DNA of 64,000 bases. Origin: Paramacrobiotus metropolitanus (taxonomy: Eukaryota; Tardigrada; Eutardigrada; Parachela; Macrobiotidae). Under the pieces are notes generated by a model. It saw only the letters and a list, made by a program, of their open reading frames with translations, did no database searches and was not told the DNA's origin. This document shows positions 1-13,353 of the stretch, one piece after another (position 1 is the first letter of the stretch; each line of letters begins with the position of its first letter). The stretch spans positions 1,240,001 to 1,304,000 of the forward strand of contig NW_026570236.1 in NCBI RefSeq assembly GCF_019649055.1, read 5' to 3'. The position numbers were made by a program, and so were the translations under genes.

Positions 1-1158
1 TATCAGCTACAGTGTGAGTAGTACGGTTTTAACCGACGTTTCTTTTCGCCATGATGTGCTCTATGTTTACGCACTGATTTATCAGCCAGCGGTTTATAAA
101 GAGCACTTGTAATGCACATTGCAGTGCACAAGTGTAATCAGTAATGTTTACTAAATGCCGAAAAAATTACACACTGTACTGATCTTGTCGAAGGTTCACT
201 CGAGCGATTCCGTATTATATTTTTAATTTTACGAATGCTTACTGCAATCTGTGCAGTTGTTCATGTGTTTGCACCATTATTTGTAAATAGATGAACTTAT
301 TACTGCTAAGCAGACTTTTTTCGATGTTTTAATGCTATTAATAAAGGGGGTGCTTGTTCAATTACGCGGCCACGCTGTAGCAATGAATGAACGGGGTGAA
401 GTGCCGTGCATCGGCACAAGTTTGGCATGGTATAGTCAATGTGCGTATGACTTCAGAGTGGCATAAAATGAGATCACCCTTTGAGAAACCATAATAAATA
501 AAATCGGAAATGACCGGAAGCGTGGCACGGTTTAAGGGCTGATAGCATAATTGCGGTTTTGAATTATATCGTTGTGGACGGCGGAAGTCAAAACGGAAAC
601 AACGAAAAAGGTGTTGATAAGATTAGTAACAGTATGGTCGTGCCAGAAAATCACCAACTGTGCTTATCATTTATTGCACTTATTGCTTTACTGTCAGTAC
701 TCAGTTCCAAACAGGAATGATACGTCAGATAGGATGCAAGCTACTCGTAAAGCTACTAAGAGGTATTATTGAATAGTGGCATCCGGTATGTGTCATTCTT
801 TATAATAATGCCGAGCTATATTATCACATAAATAATCCTACTTGTTGCCACTCATGCAAGGTCGAACGAAGCACGGCATCATACAAATCAGACTAGTCGA
901 AGTATCTGTTTAATGACGTCAGCGGTTAACGATGACGACGTGCATGACACAGATTGCTATCTATATTACATCGCTTTTGGAAAATAAACTTGCTGTTATT
1001 GAACGTGCGAGGCATATAAATGAAACTAGTTTAAGGACATATATGCTTCATAGTCGGCACTTTGCAAACACTAACGCAGACAGGACGGTAACTGCACGAC
1101 AGTTGGCGGTGGACCTTTTGAATTGTTACTTGATGTCACACTGTTAGTCTTGGAAATA
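1..1158. other. Upstream spacer, no gene recognised
   Basis: AT-rich sequence before the kinase gene. The open frames here are short, lack domain signatures and are not joined by convincing splice sites. I see no RNA gene or repeat that I can support. Confidence 0.5.
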
Positions 1159-2285
1159 ATGGCAGATTTAACGTGCGCTTCGTATCAAAACCCTTTTATC
1201 ACGGAAATTACCACCGTATTAAGTGAAAGTGCCCAGGCAAAGGTTCTCCTGGGGAAACAAGTTGACAACGGGAAAATCGTGGTCGTTAAGGTTCCATATC
1301 TGGACCACGATGACAGCAAAAGACAACGTGAAGTAGAGCTACTGGCACGGGCGACCAAAAAGATATTTGCATTTGACCATGCAAATATTGTCCGCCACTT
1401 TCATGAAGAAATTGGTATGGTTAAGACATCCGCGATTCCCCGTTTCAACGTGTTGGATAGCCAATTCACTCGTGTTCCTCAGTATCATATCGTAATGGAA
1501 TTTTGCTCGGGTACGTAAACAGTTTTACTAATTTCCTTCACCGACATGGCACATACATACACTAATTGTGGCACTGATGAGTGTGGAATACCCGAGGTTC
1601 GAACCGTAATCGGTTTTGCTTTACAGGCGGCACACTTCATGACCTTTTGAAGACGAGTTCCCTCACCGCTATATTGGTACAAAAATGGACCCATCAGTTG
1701 GTCAGTGGTCTCGCTTATCTTCACGATCAGCGATTCGCTCATAAGGATCTCAAGGGCGACCACATCTTTCTGTCGTCTCTAGATCTGAACACATGCAGCT
1801 TGAAAATTGGTGGCCTTGTGAATCTCAAACAGTTGTTGCCAAGTACAGCAACGTCCATGTATTGTGGAGATGTTGCCAATAAAGCCAGCTCATTTGCCTT
1901 CATGGCACCAGAGACGATAACTGGTTCCGAAGTAGAAGTCGAACCTGCTGGTGAAACGAAGAAACTGGGACGACGAAGCGATTTATGGAGCCTAGGATGC
2001 GTATTGATCCAAATGATAACCAGAACCCTTCCAAGATTCCTCAAGCAGAATGGTGGCACGGTCACGGCAGTGACGGGGGAACTGGCGATTGTGTATTTTG
2101 TCGGCAGCGGAGGGTCACCCACGATCCCCAGTAATATTCCGGTTGTTGTCAGGCATTTAATCGAACAGTGTCTGGCTCGAGATCCCAATGATCGCCCTAC
2201 GGCCGATACATTACTGCAGCATCCGTTCTTCAGCTGCTCTGCAGATGAACTGGAAAACTGGATTCTGCCTTCTCAAGCTGGATAG
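1159..2285 (+). CDS. Divergent MAP3K/STE-like protein kinase, possible pseudokinase (2 exons)
   Basis: Two exons, 1159-1510 and 1627-2285, joined by a 116-bp GT-AG intron (donor GTACGT, acceptor TTTACAG). The phase is preserved, giving about 336 residues that are nearly all kinase domain. Visible elements are the ATP-site lysine in VVVKVP (about residue 44), a helix-C glutamate in REVELL (58-60), hinge MEFCSGGTL, a catalytic loop HKDLKGDH (156-163), MAPE for the APE motif, and DLWSLGC in helix F. The closing RDPNDRPTADTLLQHPFF is typical of STE-group kinases. Two things are odd. The DFG motif is replaced by KIGGL, so the metal-binding aspartate is absent, and the catalytic-loop asparagine is histidine. 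The glycine-rich loop is also poor. It may bind ligand or act as a scaffold without normal phosphotransfer. The start ATG at 1159 was chosen because frames upstream look non-coding. Confidence 0.8.
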
Positions 2286-2340
2286 CTTTCACTTCCTGTG
2301 ATACCGTCTGGTGATATCGTTTTAATTTAAAATATTATTC

Positions 2341-2346
2341 AATAAA
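2341..2346 (+). terminator. Polyadenylation signal AATAAA of the kinase gene
   Basis: Canonical AATAAA 56 bp after the kinase stop codon, in a sharply AT-rich context. The next 560 bp, to the 3' end of the PEBP-like gene, hold no recognisable feature. Confidence 0.55.
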
Positions 2347-2913
2347 CAAAAATGTGCAGTGATTGGTTTAATTTGTGGATTCTTGTAATGCATTCTATTG
2401 TAAATTCATGGACAATTACGTACATGTTCATGTAAACCCCATTTAAAAGGCACGCATTTTCCGCCGTATGATATTATGTACAGATCGACAGGTATTAATA
2501 CTATTTAATACATAATGGATGCTGCATTCTGTACGACACTTTAAAGTAAAGTCAAAGCCTAGGGCACTCGAAAGGGGACGAAACATTGTCGAAAATCAGT
2601 AACTTATATATGGACTGACATGCTGTTCTATACGTAAACTTCATCATGCTAACTTGCAGTCATCGCAAATTTGGCTTTATAAAATTTGCCGTTAAGGTTC
2701 TCAATAAGCGACACATGTAACAACCCTTCTTCGGCGGCCAACTGCAAATGCTTTTAGCGATTGCCAGTTACATTGTAAGTATTGCCAGTTATGTGTGCTT
2801 AAAGAATGTTATGGCACGGGATATAATATGGCCCTTGTAATTGCTCTTGACCTTTATTAAGCTCAGAAGCGAGTATCACTGTTACGTACAACCCCGCCGA
2901 CAGATAAATGTTT

Positions 2914-5511
2914 TTAAATGCTTCTACAATTCCATAAAACTAACAATAGAAAAGCAATAACAACATTCAGGGTTGTCGGTGCCATCAGCACCGACGATCC
3001 GGAACCGAGCAGAATGACCTTTCCCGGGCTGGATCCCGGTACTAAACAAGGCACGTGATAAACGGGCTGACCCGAACAAATATCAGTTTCTACTTGGCCA
3101 CTCTTTATGAGCCAGTAGCGTGAGTAGGCGTCGTTGATGACGTTAATCCAACTGGCTGCACGGAGTATCAGCCCGTTGGCAGCAATAAAGTCTTTAATCT
3201 GGAACAGGCACCTGCAAGGAGCACGTTGATATTCATGGAGCAAAATAACATTTCAAATAAAATTTCAACATGTCCGTAGATTTATTTTCACTGCCAACAA
3301 TTTCGTTCACTCGACGTCTGTGGTCGGCTGATGACTTTTTCATATGACAGCGTTCGAACGATTGCCCAAAGTATCGAAAGAACTTTTTTATATCCAGTTC
3401 AGTTTGGTGTTGCAAACATTTTATTGTCAAATATCAGTATGTATGTACAATAAATTTCGTATCCAGTGCTTAATGTAGATATACTGATTACTTAATCGAG
3501 TGCATATTTATTTTCCGAAGCAATTAATCGATTTGCTGTACACGTTTCAAGTACATAGTAGCAATGAAATTTATTTTCAAAGAACATGCTTTCCTTACCG
3601 TCCTTTTAGATAATCGGCACACACCGGATCGGAATACCTCTCCACAACGTTTTCGGTACTAATTGGTGCTTGTTGTTCAAACAAAAGAAAAAATACTGTA
3701 TGAGGCGGTGACTGTGGTGGTGGAACAAGTGGTGAATATGATAACACCACATTCTTTTCCGGTATTGGATTGGCATTAGTGCCCAGCTGAATATTCATCG
3801 CCAGCCAATGGGCAAATGGTTTATCGGGCGTGGCTAGGCCGTTGTTAGAAATTGTGGGGTCCAGTGCAATTAAAGAATATAAACGCCCTAGAAAAATCAG
3901 ATTTGAAAATATTTGATCCTCCTTTAAAAAGATTCTCGTGAAGTACTATGTACCCGCAGAGCTGTTGTCGGAGACGACCTTTAAGCCGACAGCCGGCTGA
4001 GCGCGGATAAGTAAAGGTGGCATGTTGACGTCGTTCAATGGGTTGACGGTCACCGTGGTGTCGCTGCAAGATAGTAGGCACTCTCACAACCGGAAACGCT
4101 AAGAACCTGCTGTGACACTTACGTGAAGGCAAAATCTTCGCAACAGACCGAAAAGGTTGACGCTGGCGAAGTAAACTGCAGTGCAAGGAAACTGTCGATG
4201 GTCGATTTGGTCATACTTTGAAGAAATAAATAAGGAAACTTTTTTAAACCTGAAAATATCAGAAACAAAATGAAAAAAAAATGAACGAATAATGTTTCAC
4301 AAGGAGAATGAACTTTTTAAATTTAAGAAATGCCCAAAGTAAAAATACAGATACGTAGTAAAAATTCAAAAAGCATCCGCGTTTAAAAAATAATTTTACC
4401 TTCCGCAATAAATTGTGCGCACAAATTCGGTCCACCCCGCTGTGCGTACTGTTCGGCTGACCACGGATCTCTGTCCACGTTCATAATGTTCATGCTAACC
4501 GGGCCTTGTAGTTGTTGATCCAAAGCAAAATTGGACAGGTCGAACTTCTTGCCCGAATCAGTGGCGGTCATAATACTCAGCCATTTCTGGCTGATCTGCA
4601 TACTTCCGGCCGCTTGCCGAAACACCACGAAAACACCGGGAGCTGTTACGTTGCGAGGATTAATGGGAGGAGTGTATGGCACCGCCACCTAGGATAAAAT
4701 AGTTCTTTGAACAAGGTTTTTAAACATGTACGTTGAGAAGAATCATAAGAACGTTTGTCCAATAAACGCCGGTAAAACTTACTTCTGGAACGGGATAATT
4801 AATGACCGCTCCCAATACGTCACCGGAAGCCACATCCATGATTACGATGGTGTAATACGTGCTGGCCTGCACCGGGAAGTTGAAAGTGGGAGGGTTGCGG
4901 TAATACCACGCCCACATGGCCGGCATATCCGGATTAACGTCCACGCCGGCTCGAGGCATTCGGAAGTCGCCACCACAGGCAGTATAATTTCCTGTTGCGA
5001 AATGAATCTGGTTGTATGGTGAAGCTTTAGAAAAATCTTAGCTAATAAAAATATTGTGAACAGTAAATCATACGAGTAAATGCGGGTACAAAGTACGTAC
5101 AGAATCAGTATTTTGCATTTTCTAAATATTTGCATTTTCTTCGTAGTACTCTGTACAAAAATTTACAAAATCTGCCTCGATACCTTCGTAGTAGAAAAAT
5201 TTACTGACCTTCAGGGGATGCATAGGTGACAGTCAAATAGCTGTCAAAATGGTCGATTTGGGGATCAACTGAAAAGATCTTCTGGATGATGGAGTACTTT
5301 CTCGGGCCGGTGTATCCGAGATAGCAGTTGACATTAGTAATGTCAGCCTGCGCTGTACTATCGCATCGGCTCTCCAGATCTCGACCAAACCAATAGGCTG
5401 TCTCGCTTTTTGCTAACTGGATAACTTCGTCCAGGCACTTTGAACTGCCCGCCTTCCGGAACTGAATTTGACAATCCCGGGCACTTTGAGCATCCGTTAG
5501 GGAAATTATCA
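2914..5511 (-). CDS. Secreted protein with two PEBP-like domains and a GPI-type tail (3' seven exons)
   Basis: Seven minus-strand exons keep one continuous frame across every junction: 5511-5209, 4991-4783, 4688-4400, 4249-4123, 4063-3954, 3887-3599 and 3211-2914. The junctions have GT-AG signals. The start of the first exon shown (ISLTDAQSA before RDC) looks like the end of a signal peptide, so a short 5' exon near 5.6-5.8 kb is missing. Domain 1 has YYTIVIMDV, YTPPINP, GVFVVFRQ and LQGPVSMN. Domain 2 has RLYSLIALDP, HWLAMNIQ, YSPLVPP, HTVFFLLFEQ and a matching C-terminal part. These follow the order of the phosphatidylethanolamine-binding (PEBP/RKIP) fold. The last roughly 25 residues are hydrophobic after GSGSS, as in a GPI-attachment signal. 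PEBP proteins bind phospholipids or inhibit kinases or proteases; an extracellular role is inferred. Two tandem genes are a weaker alternative. Confidence 0.72.
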
Positions 5512-8500
5512 CTAAAAATAAAGAAAGAACGTGGATTTATTATACACTGTGCAGTACACACAAACACAGATATAACGCATAATGATTGCATTAAAAACCG
5601 CCTTTATGAAGTTGAAAAAAATTGCTTTGCTATGTTTATAAGACATGCTCGAATATTCTTTATAAAAAAAATTGAAGTTTGTTATTTGATACAGCCCGAA
5701 AGACGCGCACGCAAAATACAGATACGGTTGCATATGCATTAAGCATTGTAACGCTGTAGTTTAATTAACACGGTTGGCAGATAAAACAAAATTGCTGATG
5801 AAACGACAAAATTAATTTATTTCATAATACAAAATTTTAAATATCATCTGGCTGTTTGACTGTCTTTTCCGAGACAAAAAATAACAAAAATATGTATCGT
5901 ATTGTACCTGCACAACTGTACTTGTCAGCTTATAACGCGTTCTTTTTTTAACTTATTGGTGCATACAATTGTGAATTATGGCGCACATTTTAACGGTCTG
6001 TAAAAGTGTGATATCTGCAATGAAAAAGTTTAAAAGAATAAATTCAAGAAGCTCAAGAATAAAAATAAATAAGCTTGAATTTAAAAAATAAGTAAAATCA
6101 TGTTAATTGTCTGCTGTTTCCATTCACGCTGGTTTGAAAATTTGAACCTTTAGCCAAAAAAAAGAGAGAATAAACCTTTAGCCAAAAAACTGAAAAATTT
6201 GAAAAAAAAATTTGAATCTTTAGCCAAAAAAAGAATAAACCAGTATTGCTTTCGCATATGTGCACATCAAAATAAATTACACTCTGGCACCTTCGCCAGT
6301 ATCGCCATCTCGGTACTGCACTAATTTTTTCGAGATGCGATTACGTGATTCTAAAAAACCGTATTGACTAAACTGTCGCTCTGTAAACTGAATATTTTGG
6401 TGGACTTCAACGCTACAGGACTGCATAGCAGATTTTTACGGTATCGATATTATATTAGGGAGAAAAATGTGGTAACAGAATTGTAAAGAGTCTGTTGCCG
6501 CTCATAGGTAGGTGTGCAGAGTACCGTATTTTATAGCAGCGTTCTTGTGGGACGGTGGGACCTAATGTATTGATAATTTGCTTCCTCTGACCGGAACTAA
6601 TTTGTGCGGTGACATGTCCACTAGCGAGACATTACAGCTTACAGCGTAACACAACTTTCCAATCCACTCTCACCCTGCGTAACTCGATTGTACTTAATTT
6701 GCGCAACTCAGTCAGGACATAATTATTGTTTACACCAATAAAACAATGTCCTCTTCTGTACGCCTGTGTAATGCGAGCATTCAACCAATTGAGCAAGTAC
6801 ATTTCATCAACATCCACCGTATTATTAAATTTTACAGTCCTTTTGCTAATATAGGCTGGGCCGCTGGTATACTTAATCTACATGGTTTGCGGACAAAATG
6901 TTATTTCAAGCCAAATACAATTATTGTTTTTTGCACACGAAAAGTAAAGCGAGTCAGATGGACTTGAAATGTTATCTAGCTTTTTACCTTTCGAACAGCC
7001 CACGCGTGCATTTTTTAGCGTTATCATGGCCAAAATCTTCTGAATACGGTTCTTGTTTTCTGTAAGTGTACGCAGCTACCGTGGTCACCGTCTACGATAA
7101 CCTTATGCCATTCATAGTTTGACAAATTTATGGTAAATGTATAAGTAGAAATACTACTGTACTTAGGCCTCAGTCAAACGCACATAGTCCGAGTTCCAGT
7201 TATATAAATCAAATAAAAGAAACACGCAGATGAGCTTTTTTGCAAATTATTTTTAGATTCTTACTGACATTTTGCATAGACAAAGATAGTGATTTATGAA
7301 TCGTCAGCGGTCAGTTGGTAATTGGGGCTAAGATTTTGCGAGCGCATGTAATGAACATTAATTCCATATTCCGTCAGATCTGGCAGGACGGCACGCATGT
7401 GCAATCGCCAGATAACCAGCCGGGCCAAACGGTGCCATCTTTCAAAAATGCCCCATGTCACACATCTCCATCAAGGAAAATCTCATGCTTTTTTAAACGG
7501 TTTGGTCAAGAGCATATTATCAACTTGTCATGAGAATATTTTGCGGTTAACTGTCTTCTGTCAAAGTTTGAAAAAACATGCTGGTTTGTCTAATTTTAAA
7601 TGCGCGCAAAGTATGTATGTGAAATTGTCAGTTTTGCGTCCCAGAAATGCGACACGCATATGTTAGATTTGATGCAACCTCGTTACTGATCAATTAGCTT
7701 TTCTGTACATTCATTCAAGATGCAAAACATAATGAGTTAAACACGAAATTCACCAAACATAATTAACAAGAACTGTCTGCAACCATGCGTAAATTAAACC
7801 TATGCTAATTGTATTATCTGCTGATAATCATAACAAATAAATAAACGTAACTATCTGTGTCTTTGTATTACTATCTTAATTTTATTTTAGAAAAGTTTAT
7901 ATCATAATACAGTGAATTTTGTGTACCTGCTGTGCAGGGCCAAAACTGCTAAAGGTGCTTTCTTGTATACTTACGGTATACAGAAAGGCAGGACCTAAGC
8001 TAGTTCAGAAAGGCAGGTTCTATGCCCATGATAGACGGAAGAACATGATGCTGTTTACCAGATGCCGTCTACAGCCAAATTATTATGCATTGGTAATTTA
8101 TGTATGTCATCAGTTTACATCACATTTTCACGGTTTGCATTCACCTGAAGTCATGAATTATACTTCTCTATTTAAATAGACGCTATCATGCAGTTATTCA
8201 ATATCGCATAATATTCTTTCGACTCACAGCGACGTCAAAGATAATTTTATCGTACAGGTGCGTTCTTAATTATTCATTAGATATTTAAATCCTTTTTCTG
8301 CCGTGCCGGCCCAATGTAACATGTTGGTCAATTTGCTTATCTTTTTAGATTAAATGAATAAGCTTAAACCGTACAAAAAAAAACAGGTAAACCATTTGTA
8401 CGAGTATATAACTGCCGCTAGCAAAGCATTTTCATATCTACAGCCACCTGTATATATTTATATATATTTTCATATGTTCTCGTATATTTTCATATTTCTG

Positions 8501-11500
8501 TGAATGAGATGGCTGTATAACAGCCACCTCACTCACAAAAAAAATTAGATTACAGTTTGCGCTTTTCGAAAACAATTCGTTGTAAAAAAAGTTAAATTTA
8601 TATGAAGCACTCAACTTACCAGTAAAAATAATTAATACCAATAAATTTATCCGGCACCGAGTTTTCCCCCATCTAAAAATCTGTACAAAATTCCGGCAGT
8701 CCAGACAAACAGGAATAGTGGGTAAAAACTGATTAATCATTTTCGTAAATAATAGGTTCCGGCGCTGGGCATCCACATGTGACTCAAGGCCATACCCAGG
8801 TAAACAACAACATATTGCCCGTTTTAGGCAGTGGGCGGTATGATGTGATCACCTTGTGGCGCGATACAGAAGCTAGTCTTCGCAAATATGAACTCGAACA
8901 AGCGGTCTGTGAAGGAATCACTCGCATGGATATTTGTGTGTTACGGTTAGCTGGGCATTCACTCGTCTATCGCAATTCACGAACCGCATTCAATACAGAC
9001 AAAAAAACTCCTTTTAATGCTGTGCCATTCGTTGACGCACGAATAGCCGCAGGCGACACTGCATACATTTACAAGCTGTAAAATTATACCTAATTCAAAT
9101 TCTTCAGAACTGAGTAGTTTGTGCCGTATGGAATGACTCGTCCGGCTTGCTATGACTATTCGCAAGTAATTGCCGTATTATTGGCGCTAGACACACCCCC
9201 TCATTTTTATACGACGTGAACGATGAGGCGCTCTCGGATCATGATCTATTACTTAGAAAGGGCGGGCCGACAATTTATAAACTGATTGTGGCGGGCCGTT
9301 CAGCCTAAACACACCGGCACATAATGGTTGTAAATTTGACCATGATAGATGTGTTTTTAACAGGTATAACTGCTGCTGAACAATGTGCGAAATGTTCGGA
9401 TAAAGAATGATGATGGTGCGGATAATGTGCTGCCGGATTACAGATTAAGTCCGAAGAATGCGATGGACAGAATTATTGGTGGTGAATTGGGTGGAAATTC
9501 GGCTTTTCATTGGCTGCATCACTGACCAGTGGAAAATCCAGTACCAGTGCAGCGTGACCATGTATCTGTACCGGCAAATATGAACCACCTGGAGATGATC
9601 TTCAACGATAACAAACATGTTGCCGCTGATGGATGGGATGATGAGGGAGTTTTGTATGTGGGAAAACATTCATCAATATTAAAACCAAATGGATTGGATA
9701 ACGATAATACTTTGAAGCACAGGGGCAATTTTATTTGATGCTCAAATAAAGAGCAGTACTTGAGCGGCAGATTATTATTGTAAATTTATTTCTATTCAGC
9801 AAAAGCCAGTACACATACGCAAAAATGCCTGCGCTGGACACTATTTAAAATGACATACATATTTTACAGAATTATGTGTATGAGACAAATATTTTGTTTT
9901 AGACAGGATTTAATAAACTGGTCGTTGAACCTTATTCTACAATTTTACGATACGCGCTGGAAAGCTCACGAGAACGTAATATCTTTTTTGAAATTGATGT
10001 GAAAACTTTAACACAATCAAAAACTTTGAGCTATAGATCAATTAATCAAGCTCACGTTCAATCCTAAAATTTTGCTATAATGAAGTTTTTATGTTGTTAC
10101 GCGTGGTTGTTTTTAACAGCTATGCATGGGAATTACAACGGCCGTTTAAATGTATGAGCGTTTATAAGTAGTTGCATTAATTCAGTATGTATACAGTTTT
10201 GGTTTCTGGCTTTCATTGTGCGCTGGACAGCGGGCTCTTGTCTCATCCGGTCACACCACTGTGTAAATTGTTGGGAAAGCGCTCTCTCGGAAATCACATA
10301 CTGCGTAACTGCTCAATAGCCGGCAGCCGATCTTACTAACGGCAATATCATTCACAAATCCAATTTCTATCCACATACAGACCCACAAGTGTATGCGCCC
10401 GGCCTGCAGTGTGGGCACCGGCGGCTGAAGATTTATGGTTAAAACAAACAGGAATGTGGAACAGAAGAGCAGGAATTACAACCGAATTAATCTAATTAGC
10501 CCAGGAATGCCATGCGGGCTATAAACATGTAGGGCATGCAAAGATTAAAATGATTTAATACTGTGCGAGCGTTTTGAAATATATCACACTGCAACATCCT
10601 CACAGGAGGAGGCGGATTTCTAATCGATAATGTTACAGTAGAATGTAGTCGCATGCGACCTAATTTTCAGTTTATTCTGGAAGTAAATTAACGCAGCCTG
10701 ATTAAGGTGCATAATACGTTTACGTGCAGTTGCAAGTGATCATGAATCATGTAGCACGGATACTTTAAAAGAAAAAAATCATATTAATTTTGTTTACGTA
10801 TCACACGAGTGGTGTCACGAAGCAGCCTGACAGATAACCCACGTACCACCTACAAGTTGCCGGTTTTAATTTGTGAATTAATTTTTCAATTCCGTAAAAT
10901 TTTTTTAAATTACTGCTTAAGCAGGTTTTGTCTACGTTTAGCTCGCTCATATGCGCACTAAAAGTTTAGCAATCCCCTGCGAACAACTTTTTTACAAAAC
11001 CAAATTTTATAATTAAAAAAAATTTCAGTTTAGGCGGTATGTGCTTAATAAAGAATTATGACTGCAGACTGAACGTGATCTGCTCCACGAAGTTTTGTTT
11101 TATTATTATTTTTAGTGTGCAGCGTACTTTGTAATTCAACATAAAGCGATTGAGAGGTTTGTCCCAAATGCAATATGATTTGCTCTAAAAAATCAACGGC
11201 GTACCATGTGATAAAGAATTTCAGCTGTCTCCAGAAGAAAGGCATTTTTGAAATTCAATGTTTTCTTCACGTTTGGCTTCGTTGTATGTTTCATCGTAAG
11301 TATATATTACATACGCACTTTTATTTGAAATGTAGAGAGAGCCGGCATTGATTTTTAATGCTTTGTCAGGAAGAAGTGAGCGTGACCATGGGTCATTCAC
11401 ATGAGAAAATTGGCTTATTGATATTTATGTATCGAATGGACTTATCGTGTTTGGTGGCCTGTCAATACGATCATACGCAATATGCGTGCTAACTGGAAGC

Positions 11501-12252
11501 CAGTCCACGCCATTTATCAAAATTATTCCGCTGCTGTCGATGTTACCGGCTTATAGCTATCGTAACTGAAGACATACTCGTATATATGCACTCTGGTGCG
11601 GTTTAATTTCTGCGAAAAAATCCTACACAAAAAATATGGGAAGTGGAGGAGCTTGGCCGACGGGATAATGCACTATTAAAAGCCCAACCCGTACACTAAT
11701 TAATCGTTGAATTAATCTGGAGTAATACTGCATAATTTAAAGTTTGTGTTGCAGAATTGCATTCATATTGTCGAACTATATAACCTACCCTAGCGTATTC
11801 CCTGACGTTGCAACCTTTTTTTCTTACTTTGCTTTATTTTACTTTATATTTTTACTTTTTTGTGTCGGTTCCGACGGTTCGTAATGATGACAGCGCATGC
11901 ACTAGGTTGCGTCGAATTTATTTTACCAAGGGATATTAAATCTTACTTGACAGTTATAATTACTGTTAGACAGATAATGATTGAAAGATATCATGCCAAT
12001 ATTGTTTTTGGCTCACCAGGCGTCTCACATAAGGAAATTTCTATGCAAAGTTTATAGCGAAATCTGTTTTACTCAACCTTTACGGCAATGTGCAGGTACA
12101 GATGCTGTGTACAATGTACATGCATACTTCTATCAGTTCTATGGGATGTGACTGATCACAAACTAACCGTGCAGTGCAAAGGATCGTTGACACGATTATT
12201 CTGTTTAATGAAATGCATGGGCAAAATTTCTGTATTTCTAAAAAAATGTTTA
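5512..12252. other. Long spacer with minor repeats and no confident gene
   Basis: AT-rich. Between 6145 and 6245 a short unit around CCTTTAGCCAAAAAA recurs three times. An open frame at 8779-9081 (+, 100 codons, ending DTAYIYKL) and one at 9529-9738 (+) have protein-like composition, but I recognise neither and see no supporting splice sites. The only clear gene remnant is the GST exon fossil near 10.2 kb. Confidence 0.5.
10200..10335 (-). pseudogene. Fossil of the last exon of an omega GST
   Basis: About 130 bp closely follow part of the final exon of the intact GST gene (12315-12430). Shared stretches include GCTCTTG, CATCCGATCACACCA-like and CTGTTCAATAGCCGGCA-like blocks in the same order and strand. 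The copy carries substitutions and indels that break the frame, and no other GST exon is found beside it. It is best read as a decayed partial duplication of the neighbouring gene. Confidence 0.7.
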
Positions 12253-13353
12253 TTACAAACCGACATTAGGATTTCGTGTTTTGTACCACTCCAAATGCAC
12301 TTCCGTAGGTTGAGCGCTGCTCTGTACTGATGGCTCTTGCCGCATCCGATCACACCAGCCCATAATGGCGGGGAAGCGTTCACGGGGGAACTGCATATTT
12401 CGCAGCTGTTCAATAGCCGGCAATCGTTCGAACCAGGGCCAAATCATTAGGTCCACAAAAGAAATTGGTTCGACTGGAAAAGAGCATTTTTACCAATTTA
12501 AATAAAAAAAAGTCGATTACCATCGATCATAAAGTTTATAAGTTTACTGAATGATACGTTAACATAAACATAAAACGCTCTACGTTGTACATAAGCAGGC
12601 AATATAGCCTGTGACTTACGCCCGCTGTAAGATTTCAGGAATATCTGCTCAATTTCGTCCAGTGCTTTCAATAGCGCTTCCTTGTTCTCCGGCTCGCCCT
12701 TTAAAATTGTCTGCTGATGCGGTCCCATTATCTACGTACACAAAAACCGCATTCTGATATCCTACCGATTCCTACGGTATTACAGTACATCAATATTTTC
12801 CAAAACTACATTAATGCAAACCCGGCTATATGGGTAAACCCGCGTACCTTGGAAGTGATTACTTCCACAACCATCTTCTGCTGCGCGCGCTTTAGTGGAT
12901 CGGTAGAAAGTGTTGGGTTTTTGTCGGGGTACTTATCGTCCAAATACTCCACAATAATAAGACTTTCAGCCGTGCGGCGCTCCTCCGCCTCCTCTAGCAG
13001 CGGAACTTTGCCCAGTGGACTGATTTTAGAATACCATTCTGGTTTCTCTTTAAGGTCGACGTTCACGATTTCGTATCTGCAACATAAAAATACTAAAATG
13101 TAATTCATTATCGAGTCACTGTGTACAACAAATTACTTACGGGAGTTGCTTGTGGTTAAGCGCAAGCCGTGTACGATGGGCAAACGGGCAAAATCGTCCG
13201 CTAAAAAGACGCAAGTTCTCCTTGGCTTTTTCGGGATACGGTGATCCTGAAATAAATCATCAGTGGATTGGAGCAAACGGGCAATAAATGCCGTTCCATA
13301 TATGAAGTGAACTTGCCTTTCGTAAGGGCTTTTGATTGTGCACCGGCAACCAT
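12253..13353 (-). CDS. GSTO: Omega-class glutathione S-transferase (5 exons)
   Basis: Exons 13353-13317, 13246-13141, 13076-12848, 12731-12620 and 12473-12253 total 705 nt, exactly 235 codons with the stop, so the model gives 234 residues, a usual length for GSTO. The N-terminal thioredoxin fold has RFCPFAHRTRL, with the omega-type active-site cysteine, then KISPLGKVPLL and ESLIIVEYLDDKYP, the glutathione-site region. The C-terminal helical domain has SFVDLMIWPWFERLPA and ends after HLEWYKT. Omega GSTs catalyse glutathione-dependent thiol transfer and dehydroascorbate or methylarsonate reduction in the cytosol. Introns are 51-146 bp. The first intron appears to be GC-AG (donor GCAAGT). The start ATG is the only one that splices in frame to the GSPYPEK exon. 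Confidence 0.93.

Noticed and set aside
8779-9081. 100-codon plus-strand open frame
   Set aside because: Protein-like composition, but no family, no supporting splice sites, and one isolated frame in 6 kb of spacer; mentioned only in the spacer entry.
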